Below are positions 5,007 through 11,830 of a stretch of 44,997 bases of DNA, piece after piece (the stretch's first letter is position 1; each line of letters starts with the position of its first letter). Origin of the DNA: Candidatus Gastranaerophilales bacterium (lineage in GTDB: Bacteria; Cyanobacteriota; Vampirovibrionia; Gastranaerophilales; Gastranaerophilaceae). The notes under the pieces are model-generated. The model was not told the origin of the DNA. It was given only the letters and a program-made list of their open reading frames with translations, and did no database searches. The translations under genes were made by a program, and so were the position numbers. Location of the stretch: contig CALVEB010000016.1 in assembly GCA_944326465.1 (NCBI GenBank), positions 1 to 44,997 of the forward strand. The letters run 5' to 3'.

Positions 5007-6620
5007 ATGGCAAAAAAACGTGATTATGGTAATAAAGCTGTCATATATGCCCGCGTATCTAGCAGAGAGCAAGAAAAGGGTGGATATTCTATTCCCGCGC
5101 AAATTGAACTTTTGCAAGAATATGCAAAAAAGAACAACTTAGAAGTTGTAGAAATTTTTAGGGAAGCAGAAACCGCAAGAAAAGCCGGTCGAAAACAGTT
5201 CAATGCAATGTTGAAATTTTTTGATAAAAACCCAACCGTTCAAAATTTGCTCGTTGAAAAAACCGACCGACTACAACGTAACTTCAAGGATTATGTAACA
5301 CTAGATGATTATAAGCATGTTGCAATCCATTTTGTTAAAGAAGGCGAAATAATTTCTGAGAATGCGACACGTAGTCAGAAATTGACACACGGTCTTAAAG
5401 TTCTTCTTGCAAAAGATTATGCTGATAATCTTTCAGAAGAGGTACGCAAAGGACAGACACAAAAGGCTAAGGAGGGTATATATCCATCCACTGCACCTTT
5501 GGGGTATCTTAATGCCGATAATGGAAACGGGAAAAGAATTATTATAGTTGATAAAGACCGCGCGCCATACATTAAGCGTGCGTTTGAATTGTATGCTACC
5601 GGCTCATATTCAGAGTTGGAAATCTGCAACTTAATGTATGAAGAAGGATTACGAAGCAAAAAGGGCTGTAAAGTTTCTGTTAAGACTTTTGAGAGAATGT
5701 TCAAAAATATTTTCTACATTGGCAAATTTGAGTACAGTGGCTATATTTGCGAAAACGCACAGCATGAAGCAATTATTGATGAACACACATTTAATATCAT
5801 TCAAGAGCGTTTGAATGGTCAAAGTAAAGCTAAAACACATGATGAACAATTCCAGTATCAAGGGTTAATGCGCTGTCCAATATGCGGTGGCGTACTATCC
5901 CCAGAACTAAAAAAAGGAAGGTATGTATATTATCACTGTAATGACTATCATAAAAAGGGCTGTAAGGCAAAATCCTACGTAAATCAGAATACTGTTGATA
6001 CAGCTATTGTAAATATTTTGAAGAGCTTTAAAATCACGAAATCTATATTAGATGACGTTTTGAGGAGTATTAAAGAAGTTCATAATGCTAAGAATGAGTA
6101 TCAGGAACATACTACATCTGAAATAAATAAGAGAATACGCATATTAAATAACCGTATACAACAAGCATACGAGGATAAATGTGATGGAAAAGTTAGTGAG
6201 GAATTCTGGCAGAAAAACAGCAAGAAATGGCATGAAGAAATATCCGACTTGGAAAACCAGCGAGCAAGAATAAACAAGGCGGATGAAGAATTTTATAACA
6301 TGTGCGAAATGTTACTAAAATTCTGTAAAAACGCTCATGAGATGTACTTGAATGGAACGGCGGAAGAAAAACGTTTTATCACGTCAACTGTTATCTCGAA
6401 CATTACATATCATGACAAAAACCTAGACATAGAGCTGTTTCCAGTGTTCTATACACTATCAGATTTAATAAAAGAAGAAGATAAGGAATTTGACACTCTC
6501 GAACCGCCTGAAAGTATTGATTTTACTAATAAAAAAGACCCTCAAAAGGGTCAATTTGTAAATGGCGGGAACGACGAGGCTCGAACTCGCGACCTCATGC
6601 GTGACAGGCATGCGCTCTAA
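5007..6620 (+). CDS. Large serine recombinase (site-specific integrase)
   Basis: 537 residues from the ATG at 5007 (AGGAG 8 nt upstream; a GTG at 4998 is in frame but overlaps that site). Catalytic resolvase domain: AVIYARVSSREQEKGGYSI holds the nucleophilic Ser; EKTDRLQRN has the conserved Arg pair (about residue 90). Then the recombinase domain (APLGYLN, about 165, to NIFYIGKFEYSG), a zinc ribbon with CPICGG and CNDYHKKGC (about 290-325), a coiled coil and a C-terminal domain. It probably integrates and excises this element. Oddity: the last 20 or so residues (GGNDEARTRDLMRDRHAL) are read from the antisense strand of the tRNA-Asp gene, and the codons before them contain the tRNA's terminator. 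This marks the attachment site. Confidence 0.93.
   Translation: MAKKRDYGNKAVIYARVSSREQEKGGYSIPAQIELLQEYAKKNNLEVVEIFREAETARKAGRKQFNAMLKFFDKNPTVQNLLVEKTDRLQRNFKDYVTLDDYKHVAIHFVKEGEIISENATRSQKLTHGLKVLLAKDYADNLSEEVRKGQTQKAKEGIYPSTAPLGYLNADNGNGKRIIIVDKDRAPYIKRAFELYATGSYSELEICNLMYEEGLRSKKGCKVSVKTFERMFKNIFYIGKFEYSGYICENAQHEAIIDEHTFNIIQERLNGQSKAKTHDEQFQYQGLMRCPICGGVLSPELKKGRYVYYHCNDYHKKGCKAKSYVNQNTVDTAIVNILKSFKITKSILDDVLRSIKEVHNAKNEYQEHTTSEINKRIRILNNRIQQAYEDKCDGKVSEEFWQKNSKKWHEEISDLENQRARINKADEEFYNMCEMLLKFCKNAHEMYLNGTAEEKRFITSTVISNITYHDKNLDIELFPVFYTLSDLIKEEDKEFDTLEPPESIDFTNKKDPQKGQFVNGGNDEARTRDLMRDRHAL
6531..6552 (-). terminator. Terminator of tRNA-Asp, embedded in the recombinase gene
   Basis: On the minus strand GACCC-TTTTGA-GGGTC is followed by six T (6536-6531). 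It ends transcription of tRNA-Asp 10 bases after its CCA, while on the plus strand the same bases encode part of the recombinase C-terminus. If integration is at the tRNA end, the element supplies this terminator. Confidence 0.75.
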
Positions 6621-6640
6621 CCAAACTGAGCTACGCTCCC
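6563..6640 (-). tRNA. tRNA-Asp (anticodon GTC), likely integration target
   Basis: 78 nt including an encoded CCA. Acceptor GGGAGCG/CGTTCCC (one G-T pair), D-stem GCTC/GAGC, anticodon stem CATGC/GCATG with loop CTGTCAC (anticodon GTC), T-arm GCGAG-TTCGAGC-CTCGT, and discriminator G as in tRNA-Asp. The recombinase reading frame enters it on the opposite strand through 58 bases. A second copy of its 3' part should mark the other end of the element; none is seen in 1-6562, so the left end lies outside the window. Confidence 0.95.
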
Positions 6641-6684
6641 TTATTTCTTTTATTTTCTCTTGTCAATGTCTCCCGACATCTTTT

Positions 6685-6713
6685 ATTATAACCCGCTGAT
6701 TTTTTTTTTGCAA
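6685..6713 (-). promoter_or_regulatory. Promoter of tRNA-Asp
   Basis: Minus strand: TTGCAA (6713-6708), 17 nt, TATAAT (6690-6685), about 45 nt upstream of the mature tRNA 5' end. The same TTGCAA/TATAAT pair is seen before rpsT. Confidence 0.65.
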
Positions 6714-6762
6714 TACCTTTTTATAATTTTTTTTATTTTTTTCACATCTATATTTATTCGTT

Positions 6763-6792
6763 AAAAAATGACGCCGGATATTATATCCGGCG
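6763..6792 (-). terminator. Terminator of the GH57 gene
   Basis: Minus strand: CGCCGGATA-TAA-TATCCGGCG (6792-6772), a perfect 9-bp stem, followed by a T-run from the A stretch at 6763-6768. It lies 22 bases after the GH57 stop. Confidence 0.8.
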
Positions 6793-6814
6793 CCTCTTTT
6801 AACTATAATATCAT

Positions 6815-8536
6815 TTAATTATACAGTGGTGCTAATTTCTTTGATTGCTGCGGAATTACTCCTTCTTCTATTGATTGATATACTCTGTAATCTATTACAG
6901 GGAAGCAGTTATCAATACTTTCGATTTTCTGTAATTCTGAATCATCAATATTGCCGCTTTCAATCATATCCGCTATTTTCTCAAATCTATCAACATGCTC
7001 TCTGAATCTGTCCGTTGCATAGTCCTTTGCCTGCCATGTCGTAATCAAAAATGGCCAATCTGAACTTTGAAGCAACAGATTCTCTCTCGCAAGTTGATTC
7101 AATGCTCTATGTAACAATTTATCTTCCGGTATTTCCGGATATTTGTCTGCTATAGCATTTATACGTTTTTCACAAGAATGGATTATTGGCCACATCCATT
7201 CTGTTAAATGGTTTTGCCATACATAGAAATGTCCGCCCTGACCCCAAGAACTTTCAGGGATCTGGATAGCTTCTGTCGGCGGATGAGCATGGACATATTC
7301 GCCAGCTGTCATACGCTCTACTTCCGGTAAGTAGGTGTGGAATTTCTTGATAACCTGTTTGATAAATTCAACACCCTCAAACCACCAGTGACCAAATAAT
7401 TCGGTGTCAAATGATACCATCACTAATCCTTCTTTGCCGTTATGCGCCAGCTTGTAATCATTTAACAAATGATATATTAAGGTTGTATAGTGATCTGAGT
7501 TTTCATTTACCTTGTTTAAGGCCAGTACCGGATCATATAACATCTTGTCGCCTAGATCTGTTCTAGGAGAAGTTATTCTCCAGTAGTGCATGCCGGAATT
7601 GCAATCTTTTCTGTGGAATTCACGATAGCAGCCATCTCCCGGATAACCGTCTGCCGCTGACCATACCTGATATCCGGCACGGTCGTTTCTGCCCATTACC
7701 GCAACCTGTGCGTCAGGTAGCCAGTATGCTGAATATGTATCATAACCGGTTGCCGGACGTTCTGGTAACGGTATATATTCTATATTGCCGTAAACCCCGA
7801 TTACACGACGATTCCCGATTGAATTCCCGCCTTCTATAACGTGTGATTCCGTAAAGAAATATTCTATACCGTTGTTTTGAAGTGTTACTTCTATCGCCGG
7901 TCTCCAGTGCTTTTGACCGTCTTTGCCGATATATTCATATCCCTGTCTGTACGCACATTCCGGAAGCCAGCAGCCCTTTGCCTTTTTACCAAATAATCTT
8001 TTGGTTGTATCTGAACCTACTTTAAATTGTGCATTTAAGTTGCTGTCTGTCGCTAAAAGCGGTGAAAATCCGTGGGTCGCTCCGGATGTAGTTATTTCTA
8101 TGCATCCAAGATCTTGATATTTCTTAAATTGCGCAATTAAGTCCATTCCGTATTTATTTACAAAAGAATCTTTGATATGATTAAACCAATCAAAATAATA
8201 TTTAGCAAGATATTTCAAATGTTGAGAATGCGGAACTTTTTCATCCGGATATCTCTCCAGATCCTTCGCAACTTTCGCAATTCTTGAATCTAAATATTTT
8301 ACAAATCCATGCTTCAAGTGCTCATCATTAAGCTGTTCCGCCAAAATTGGTGTAATACCGACTGTTAATTTTGCCTTAATTCCTTCATCATACAATTCTG
8401 AAATTGCATTTAAAAGCGGCACATAAGTTTCTGCCATACATTCATAGAGATTTTCTTCTCCGAAAGGCCACATACCGGCTTTCCTGTAGTATGGAAGGTG
8501 ACTGTGTAACATAAATACGAATTGTCCTACTGACAT
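6815..8536 (-). CDS. GH57 1,4-alpha-glucan branching enzyme
   Basis: 573 residues, GGAGG ribosome site. Family 57 glycoside hydrolase: residues 8-42 carry FMLHSHLPYYRKAGMWPFGE and ETYVPLL, typical of bacterial and archaeal GH57 branching enzymes. The expected nucleophile is Glu193 in GCWLPECAY and the acid/base is Asp377 in VSFDTELFGHWWFEG. The helical C-terminal domain (from about 430, QIPESSWGQGGHFYVWQN) belongs to the same family. It forms alpha-1,6 branches in glycogen in the cytoplasm and fits with glgC at 9731-10966, 1.2 kb upstream on the same strand but separated by rpsT and a kinase. The related 4-alpha-glucanotransferase or alpha-amylase activities of GH57 are less likely given length and motifs. 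Confidence 0.88.
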   Translation of the reverse strand: MSVGQFVFMLHSHLPYYRKAGMWPFGEENLYECMAETYVPLLNAISELYDEGIKAKLTVGITPILAEQLNDEHLKHGFVKYLDSRIAKVAKDLERYPDEKVPHSQHLKYLAKYYFDWFNHIKDSFVNKYGMDLIAQFKKYQDLGCIEITTSGATHGFSPLLATDSNLNAQFKVGSDTTKRLFGKKAKGCWLPECAYRQGYEYIGKDGQKHWRPAIEVTLQNNGIEYFFTESHVIEGGNSIGNRRVIGVYGNIEYIPLPERPATGYDTYSAYWLPDAQVAVMGRNDRAGYQVWSAADGYPGDGCYREFHRKDCNSGMHYWRITSPRTDLGDKMLYDPVLALNKVNENSDHYTTLIYHLLNDYKLAHNGKEGLVMVSFDTELFGHWWFEGVEFIKQVIKKFHTYLPEVERMTAGEYVHAHPPTEAIQIPESSWGQGGHFYVWQNHLTEWMWPIIHSCEKRINAIADKYPEIPEDKLLHRALNQLARENLLLQSSDWPFLITTWQAKDYATDRFREHVDRFEKIADMIESGNIDDSELQKIESIDNCFPVIDYRVYQSIEEGVIPQQSKKLAPLYN

Positions 8537-8688
8537 TTTTGCCTCCGTTTGCTTCTCTCAATTTATTTACATATACTACGCAACATGTTATATAATATGT
8601 ATAGCACAAACGGGTAAAAAATATAATACCGTAGAACTAATTCTTGTGAATACTGTTACAAAAGTTAAAACTTTTGCCCTGTTTTATG

Positions 8689-8762
8689 TTGCAATTAAAA
8701 AATTAGCTGTTATAATATTTTTGCTCACATCCTCGAGTAGCGGGCATCGTCATTAAATGCCC
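8689..8762 (+). promoter_or_regulatory. rpsT promoter and leader hairpin
   Basis: TTGCAA at 8689-8694, 16 nt, TATAAT at 8711-8716. The leader then contains GGGCAT (8742-8747) pairing with ATGCCC (8757-8762), 28 nt before the start codon. Ribosomal protein S20 is autoregulated in some bacteria, so the hairpin may be the control site (inference). Confidence 0.55.
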
Positions 8763-8790
8763 CCAATAATTAGAAAGGATAAATTCAATT

Positions 8791-9057
8791 ATGGCAAACA
8801 TTAAATCTGCAAAAAAACGTGTATTAATCGCAGAAAAAAACAGACTCAGAAATGCTTCTTTTAAATCTTCTATCAAAACTGCAGCTAAAAAAGTTTTAGA
8901 ACTTGCTAAAGGTGATGATAAAGATGCTTTAAATAAAGCTATTTCAAAAGTTTACCAGCTCTGTGATAAAGCTGTTGTAAAAGGTATTTTGCACAAAAAT
9001 ACTGCAGCTAGAAAAAAATCAAGATTAACACTCGCAGTAAACAAATTAGCAAAATAA
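8791..9057 (+). CDS. rpsT: 30S ribosomal protein S20
   Basis: 88 residues, the normal length. MANIKSAKKRVLIAEKNRLRN, the following SSIKTAAKKV and the Lys/Ala/Arg-rich helical composition are the S20 signature; it binds 16S rRNA in the small-subunit body. AAGGA lies 7-8 nt before the ATG. Monocistronic: its own promoter and leader hairpin upstream, a strong terminator 20 bases after the stop, and minus-strand genes on both sides. Confidence 0.97.
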   Translation: MANIKSAKKRVLIAEKNRLRNASFKSSIKTAAKKVLELAKGDDKDALNKAISKVYQLCDKAVVKGILHKNTAARKKSRLTLAVNKLAK

Positions 9058-9077
9058 TTGATTATTTTAACTAAAAA

Positions 9078-9113
9078 CAAAGGCAAACATTTATGTTTGT
9101 CTTTGTTTTTTTA
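9078..9113 (+). terminator. rpsT terminator
   Basis: CAAAG-GCAAACAT-TT-ATGTTTGT-CTTTG (9078-9105, 13-bp stem with a G-T pair) followed by eight T. Confidence 0.85.
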
Positions 9114-9145
9114 ATATTAATCTATTAATATTACTGCTTACAATT

Positions 9146-9670
9146 TTAATTCGTAATCTGCCGTATATTTTCAACAATTTTTTCAACCTGAGATGTAAGC
9201 ATATCATAACCGCCATTATTATCAATTATAAAATCCCAGTCTTTAACATTATCAAGACCTATTTCAGTAATATCATTTTCGCCTACTAGCTGTCCACGGC
9301 CTGCGCGGGTTTCCCGTGAGGCTTCAACTCTTATTGTGATGGCGCCGGCTGCCTTGAATACGTCATATTCATGCTGAACTCTGACATCTGTGACTATTAT
9401 ATTACCTTCTTGCTCAATAATTTTTCTAAGCCAGTAATCGGGTGACTGCGCCCTGCCCCAATTACCCAAATCTATTAAATCCTGCCGGTAAACAGCTTTA
9501 TTCTTTTCTATTTCTTCATAGGTTAACCCTTTTTGTCTGCCGTATGTGAGTTTGATTATATCGCCCATTGCGCATCTTCTGTATTCCGGCATTTTTTCCA
9601 GCATTATTTTTGCGGCAGTATCCTTGCCTGAATATTGTTTACCTGAAAATATTATAATTCTGTCTGCCAT
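9146..9670 (-). CDS. P-loop kinase, phosphomevalonate kinase-like / dNMP kinase-like
   Basis: 174 residues, AGAGGT before the ATG. The P-loop IIIFSGKQYSGKDTAAKIM (residues 5-23) has Asp after GK, as in animal-type phosphomevalonate kinases and phage-type deoxynucleoside monophosphate kinases. Further blocks fit the former in order and spacing: YRQDLIDLGNWGR (about 62), DYWLRKIIEQEG (about 78), IIVTDVRVQHEYD (about 91) and IGLDNVKDWDFIIDN (about 137). A cytoplasmic phosphotransferase is certain enough; the substrate is not. No other mevalonate-pathway gene is in the window, so a nucleotide substrate is quite possible. It lies 60 bases downstream of glgC on the same strand. Confidence 0.7.
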   Translation of the reverse strand: MADRIIIFSGKQYSGKDTAAKIMLEKMPEYRRCAMGDIIKLTYGRQKGLTYEEIEKNKAVYRQDLIDLGNWGRAQSPDYWLRKIIEQEGNIIVTDVRVQHEYDVFKAAGAITIRVEASRETRAGRGQLVGENDITEIGLDNVKDWDFIIDNNGGYDMLTSQVEKIVENIRQITN

Positions 9671-9730
9671 AATTACCTCTGGGTTAATTATACCATAGAA
9701 GAATTTATCTACAATCTTTTTTGAATTTGT

Positions 9731-10966
9731 TTATAATATAGCGCCTTTAGGCACAACAGTTACGCCGCCTGCCGATACATGGAAACCGCGTTTCAGATCT
9801 TCTTCTTTATCATATCCGATCATTGTATTTGGCGGGACTTTTACATTTTTATCAATAATCGCTTTTCTTATTTTTGAATAGCGTCCTATCTCGACATTTT
9901 CCATTAAAATGCTTTCTTCAACCTGAGAAAAACTGTTAATTTTAACCTCAGGAGACAATACACATCTTGACAGACTTCCGCCAGATACTATACAACCTTC
10001 TGAAACCATTGAATTTGTGGCCATACCGACTCTGTCGCCTTCTTCCCAGACAAATTTTGCAGGAGGATAGTTATAATTAAATGTTCTGATAGGCCATTCT
10101 TTAGAATACAAATTCAGTTCCGGATTGTACTTTAGCAAATCCATATTGGCCTGCCAATAGGCGTCAATGCTTCCGACATCCATCCAGTAGCCGCGCTCTG
10201 TGTCTGTCATGCCCGGGAATTTGTTATCATTAAAATTATAGATATATATTTTTTTACCTTCTGCAAGAAGCATAGGGATAACATTTTTGCCGAAATCGTG
10301 ACTTGATGATTGAATTTGTTCATCACGGTTAAGAGCTTCAAGAATGACGTCTTTATTAAATATGTAATTTCCCATAGAAGCGAGACACATTTTATCGTTT
10401 CCCGGAATTGTTTTCGGGCGGTATTGCGGTTTTTCCACGAAATTTGTAAGCCGCCAGTTTTCATCAACTTCGATTATTCCAAATTCTGATGCTTCTTCAA
10501 CCGGAATTGGTATTGCGGAAATAGATAAATCTGCAGAATGTTTTTTGTGAAAATCCAGCATTTGTGAAACATCCATTTTATAAATATGGTCACCGCCAAA
10601 GATGCAAACGTAATCCGGATTTTCGTCAGTAATATGAAAGACATTCTGATAAATAGCATCCGCCGTACCGCGATACCATTCATTACCTGTACGCATTTGT
10701 GCCGGAGCAAGATCAACATACTGGTTTAAGAAAGGAGACAAAGCCCAGCCTCGTGTAATATGTTTGTTTAAAGAATCTGACTTATATTGTGTCAAAACTT
10801 TAATCTTAAAAAAGCCTGAGTTAATAAAATTGTTAAGAACAAAATCAATAATTCTGTACCTGCCGCCAAACGGAACAGCGGGTTTTGCTCTGTCTTTTGT
10901 TAGTGGATATAAACGTTTTCCTTCACCGCCTGCCAGAATCATAACCAATGCATCATCTATAGACAT
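9731..10966 (-). CDS. glgC: Glucose-1-phosphate adenylyltransferase (ADP-glucose pyrophosphorylase)
   Basis: 411 residues. The N-terminal nucleotidyltransferase motif VMILAGGEGKRLYPLTKDRA (residues 8-27) and FGGRYRIIDFVLNN are diagnostic; further blocks are WYRGTADAIYQN, IFGGDHIYKMD and FVEKPQ. The C-terminal left-handed beta helix contains the hexapeptide-type region VSEGCIVSGG. It makes ADP-glucose from glucose-1-phosphate and ATP, the committed step of bacterial glycogen synthesis; the GH57 branching enzyme works later in the pathway. AGGAG lies before the ATG. No glycogen synthase gene is in the window. Confidence 0.96.
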   Translation of the reverse strand: MSIDDALVMILAGGEGKRLYPLTKDRAKPAVPFGGRYRIIDFVLNNFINSGFFKIKVLTQYKSDSLNKHITRGWALSPFLNQYVDLAPAQMRTGNEWYRGTADAIYQNVFHITDENPDYVCIFGGDHIYKMDVSQMLDFHKKHSADLSISAIPIPVEEASEFGIIEVDENWRLTNFVEKPQYRPKTIPGNDKMCLASMGNYIFNKDVILEALNRDEQIQSSSHDFGKNVIPMLLAEGKKIYIYNFNDNKFPGMTDTERGYWMDVGSIDAYWQANMDLLKYNPELNLYSKEWPIRTFNYNYPPAKFVWEEGDRVGMATNSMVSEGCIVSGGSLSRCVLSPEVKINSFSQVEESILMENVEIGRYSKIRKAIIDKNVKVPPNTMIGYDKEEDLKRGFHVSAGGVTVVPKGAIL

Positions 10967-11640
10967 GACATCTCCTTTTTATTAACCCGCTGTATTTAGT
11001 ATACACCATGTTTAAATTTTTTGCATTATGTTAATATCAGTTAATATCTTTGGTGTGTGTCCACCCTCTCCGAGGGGCAGACGAAGGTGGACACAGGCAG
11101 ACACAGTCTGCTCCTATACATTGGACACCCGCTAAGTCCTATCAGTAACTGCTACATTTACCTCTCCAAGGGGGAGGTCGAAATTCTGTGAGCATAGCGA
11201 ACTAGAATTTCGGGAGGGGGTCAAATGTGCATGTCCCACCAACGCCTTTCCGTCATCCCGCAACGGGCATGTGTGCGTCAAGCGGGCATTGTCACCTTGC
11301 GGGATCTCAAGCTAAAAGGCACTCTATGTAGGTCGGATTTACTAATCCGACAGTAAATCAAGCGGCGCACCAAACGACGATCCATTCCTTATTGGTGGGC
11401 ACGCTATCGCTTTGCCCCACCCTACGGGTCTACGTGATTATGGAAGAAAACGATACAAAAACCCTAATCAATTACAATTTGAATGGGCGTTTGAATCGTA
11501 AAATTATCATGGACAGTAGTGGAATTTATTTCAGGATCTGTCCACCGTAACAATTTACGGGATTGTAAAAACAACTCCCTTAAACTCGTAACATGTGCCA
11601 GACCCTGAAACAAGTTCAGGGTGACAGTAAATAAAAATAA

Positions 11641-11666
11641 GGCAACGTGGAAAATCCAGCATTGCC
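11641..11666. repeat. GGCAACGTGG repeat, copy 1
   Basis: 26 nt with self-complementary ends (GGCAA...TTGCC). Copy 2 lies at 11725-11750 in the same orientation; they share GGCAACGTGG, a central AATC and CATTGCC and differ in the middle. Confidence 0.7.
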
Positions 11667-11724
11667 TGATTCTATTAACGAACTTATTCCCCTATTTCCT
11701 TATTCCCTTATTCCCCTAAAAAGA

Positions 11725-11750
11725 GGCAACGTGGGGAATCTCACATTGCC
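11725..11750. repeat. GGCAACGTGG repeat, copy 2
   Basis: Second 26-nt copy, 58 bases after the first, with the same inverted ends. Two copies with a non-unique spacer made of TTATTCCC microrepeats do not make a CRISPR array. Confidence 0.7.
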
Positions 11751-11766
11751 CTATTTTGAAATCCTC

Positions 11767-11800
11767 TTAATCACTTAGTCACTCAATCACTTAATCACTT
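11767..11800. repeat. Octamer repeat (CACTTAAT type), non-coding copy
   Basis: About four degenerate 8-bp units (CACTTAGT, CACTCAAT, CACTTAAT and partial flanks). The same octamers occur in opposite orientation inside the prepilin gene at 12884-12922, so the two arrays form an inverted pair flanking most of that gene. Confidence 0.7.
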
Positions 11801-11830
11801 CGAACTAAGAGGCCAAGCCTCTTAGTTCGA
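11800..11830. repeat. Perfect 14-bp inverted repeat over the prepilin stop codon
   Basis: Arms TCGAACTAAGAGGC (11800-11813) and GCCTCTTAGTTCGA (11817-11830) with a 3-nt centre. It contains the last two sense codons and the TAA of the prepilin gene. No T-run follows on the minus strand, so it is not an ordinary terminator. Hairpins or cruciforms just after the variable region are needed for target recognition in the Bordetella phage diversity-generating retroelement; the resemblance is in position and symmetry only. Confidence 0.7.

Larger units (their letters stand above)
10985..11799. repeat. Gene-free mosaic of dispersed repeats and hairpins
   Basis: About 815 bases with no supported gene. 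It is a patchwork of short inverted repeats: TGTGTCCACC (11056-11065)/GGTGGACACA (11086-11095), ACCTC...GAGGT (11160-11178), CGAAATTCT (from 11179)/AGAATTTCG, TCGGATT...AATCCGA (near 11333), and CCCTGAA...TTCAGGG (near 11593). Then come a 26-nt GGCAACGTGG repeat pair, a TTATTCCC microrepeat (about 11688-11717) and an octamer repeat. GC content is above that of the genes around it. These look like REP/MITE-like dispersed elements accumulated beside a variable surface gene. Confidence 0.65.

Noticed and set aside
1-6562. Second attachment site (copy of the tRNA-Asp 3' end) within the element
   Set aside because: No copy of the tRNA T-arm/acceptor sequence was found, so the left border must lie outside the window.
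11641-11750. Possible CRISPR array (two GGCAACGTGG copies)
   Set aside because: Only two diverged copies, a spacer made of microrepeats, and no cas gene in the window.
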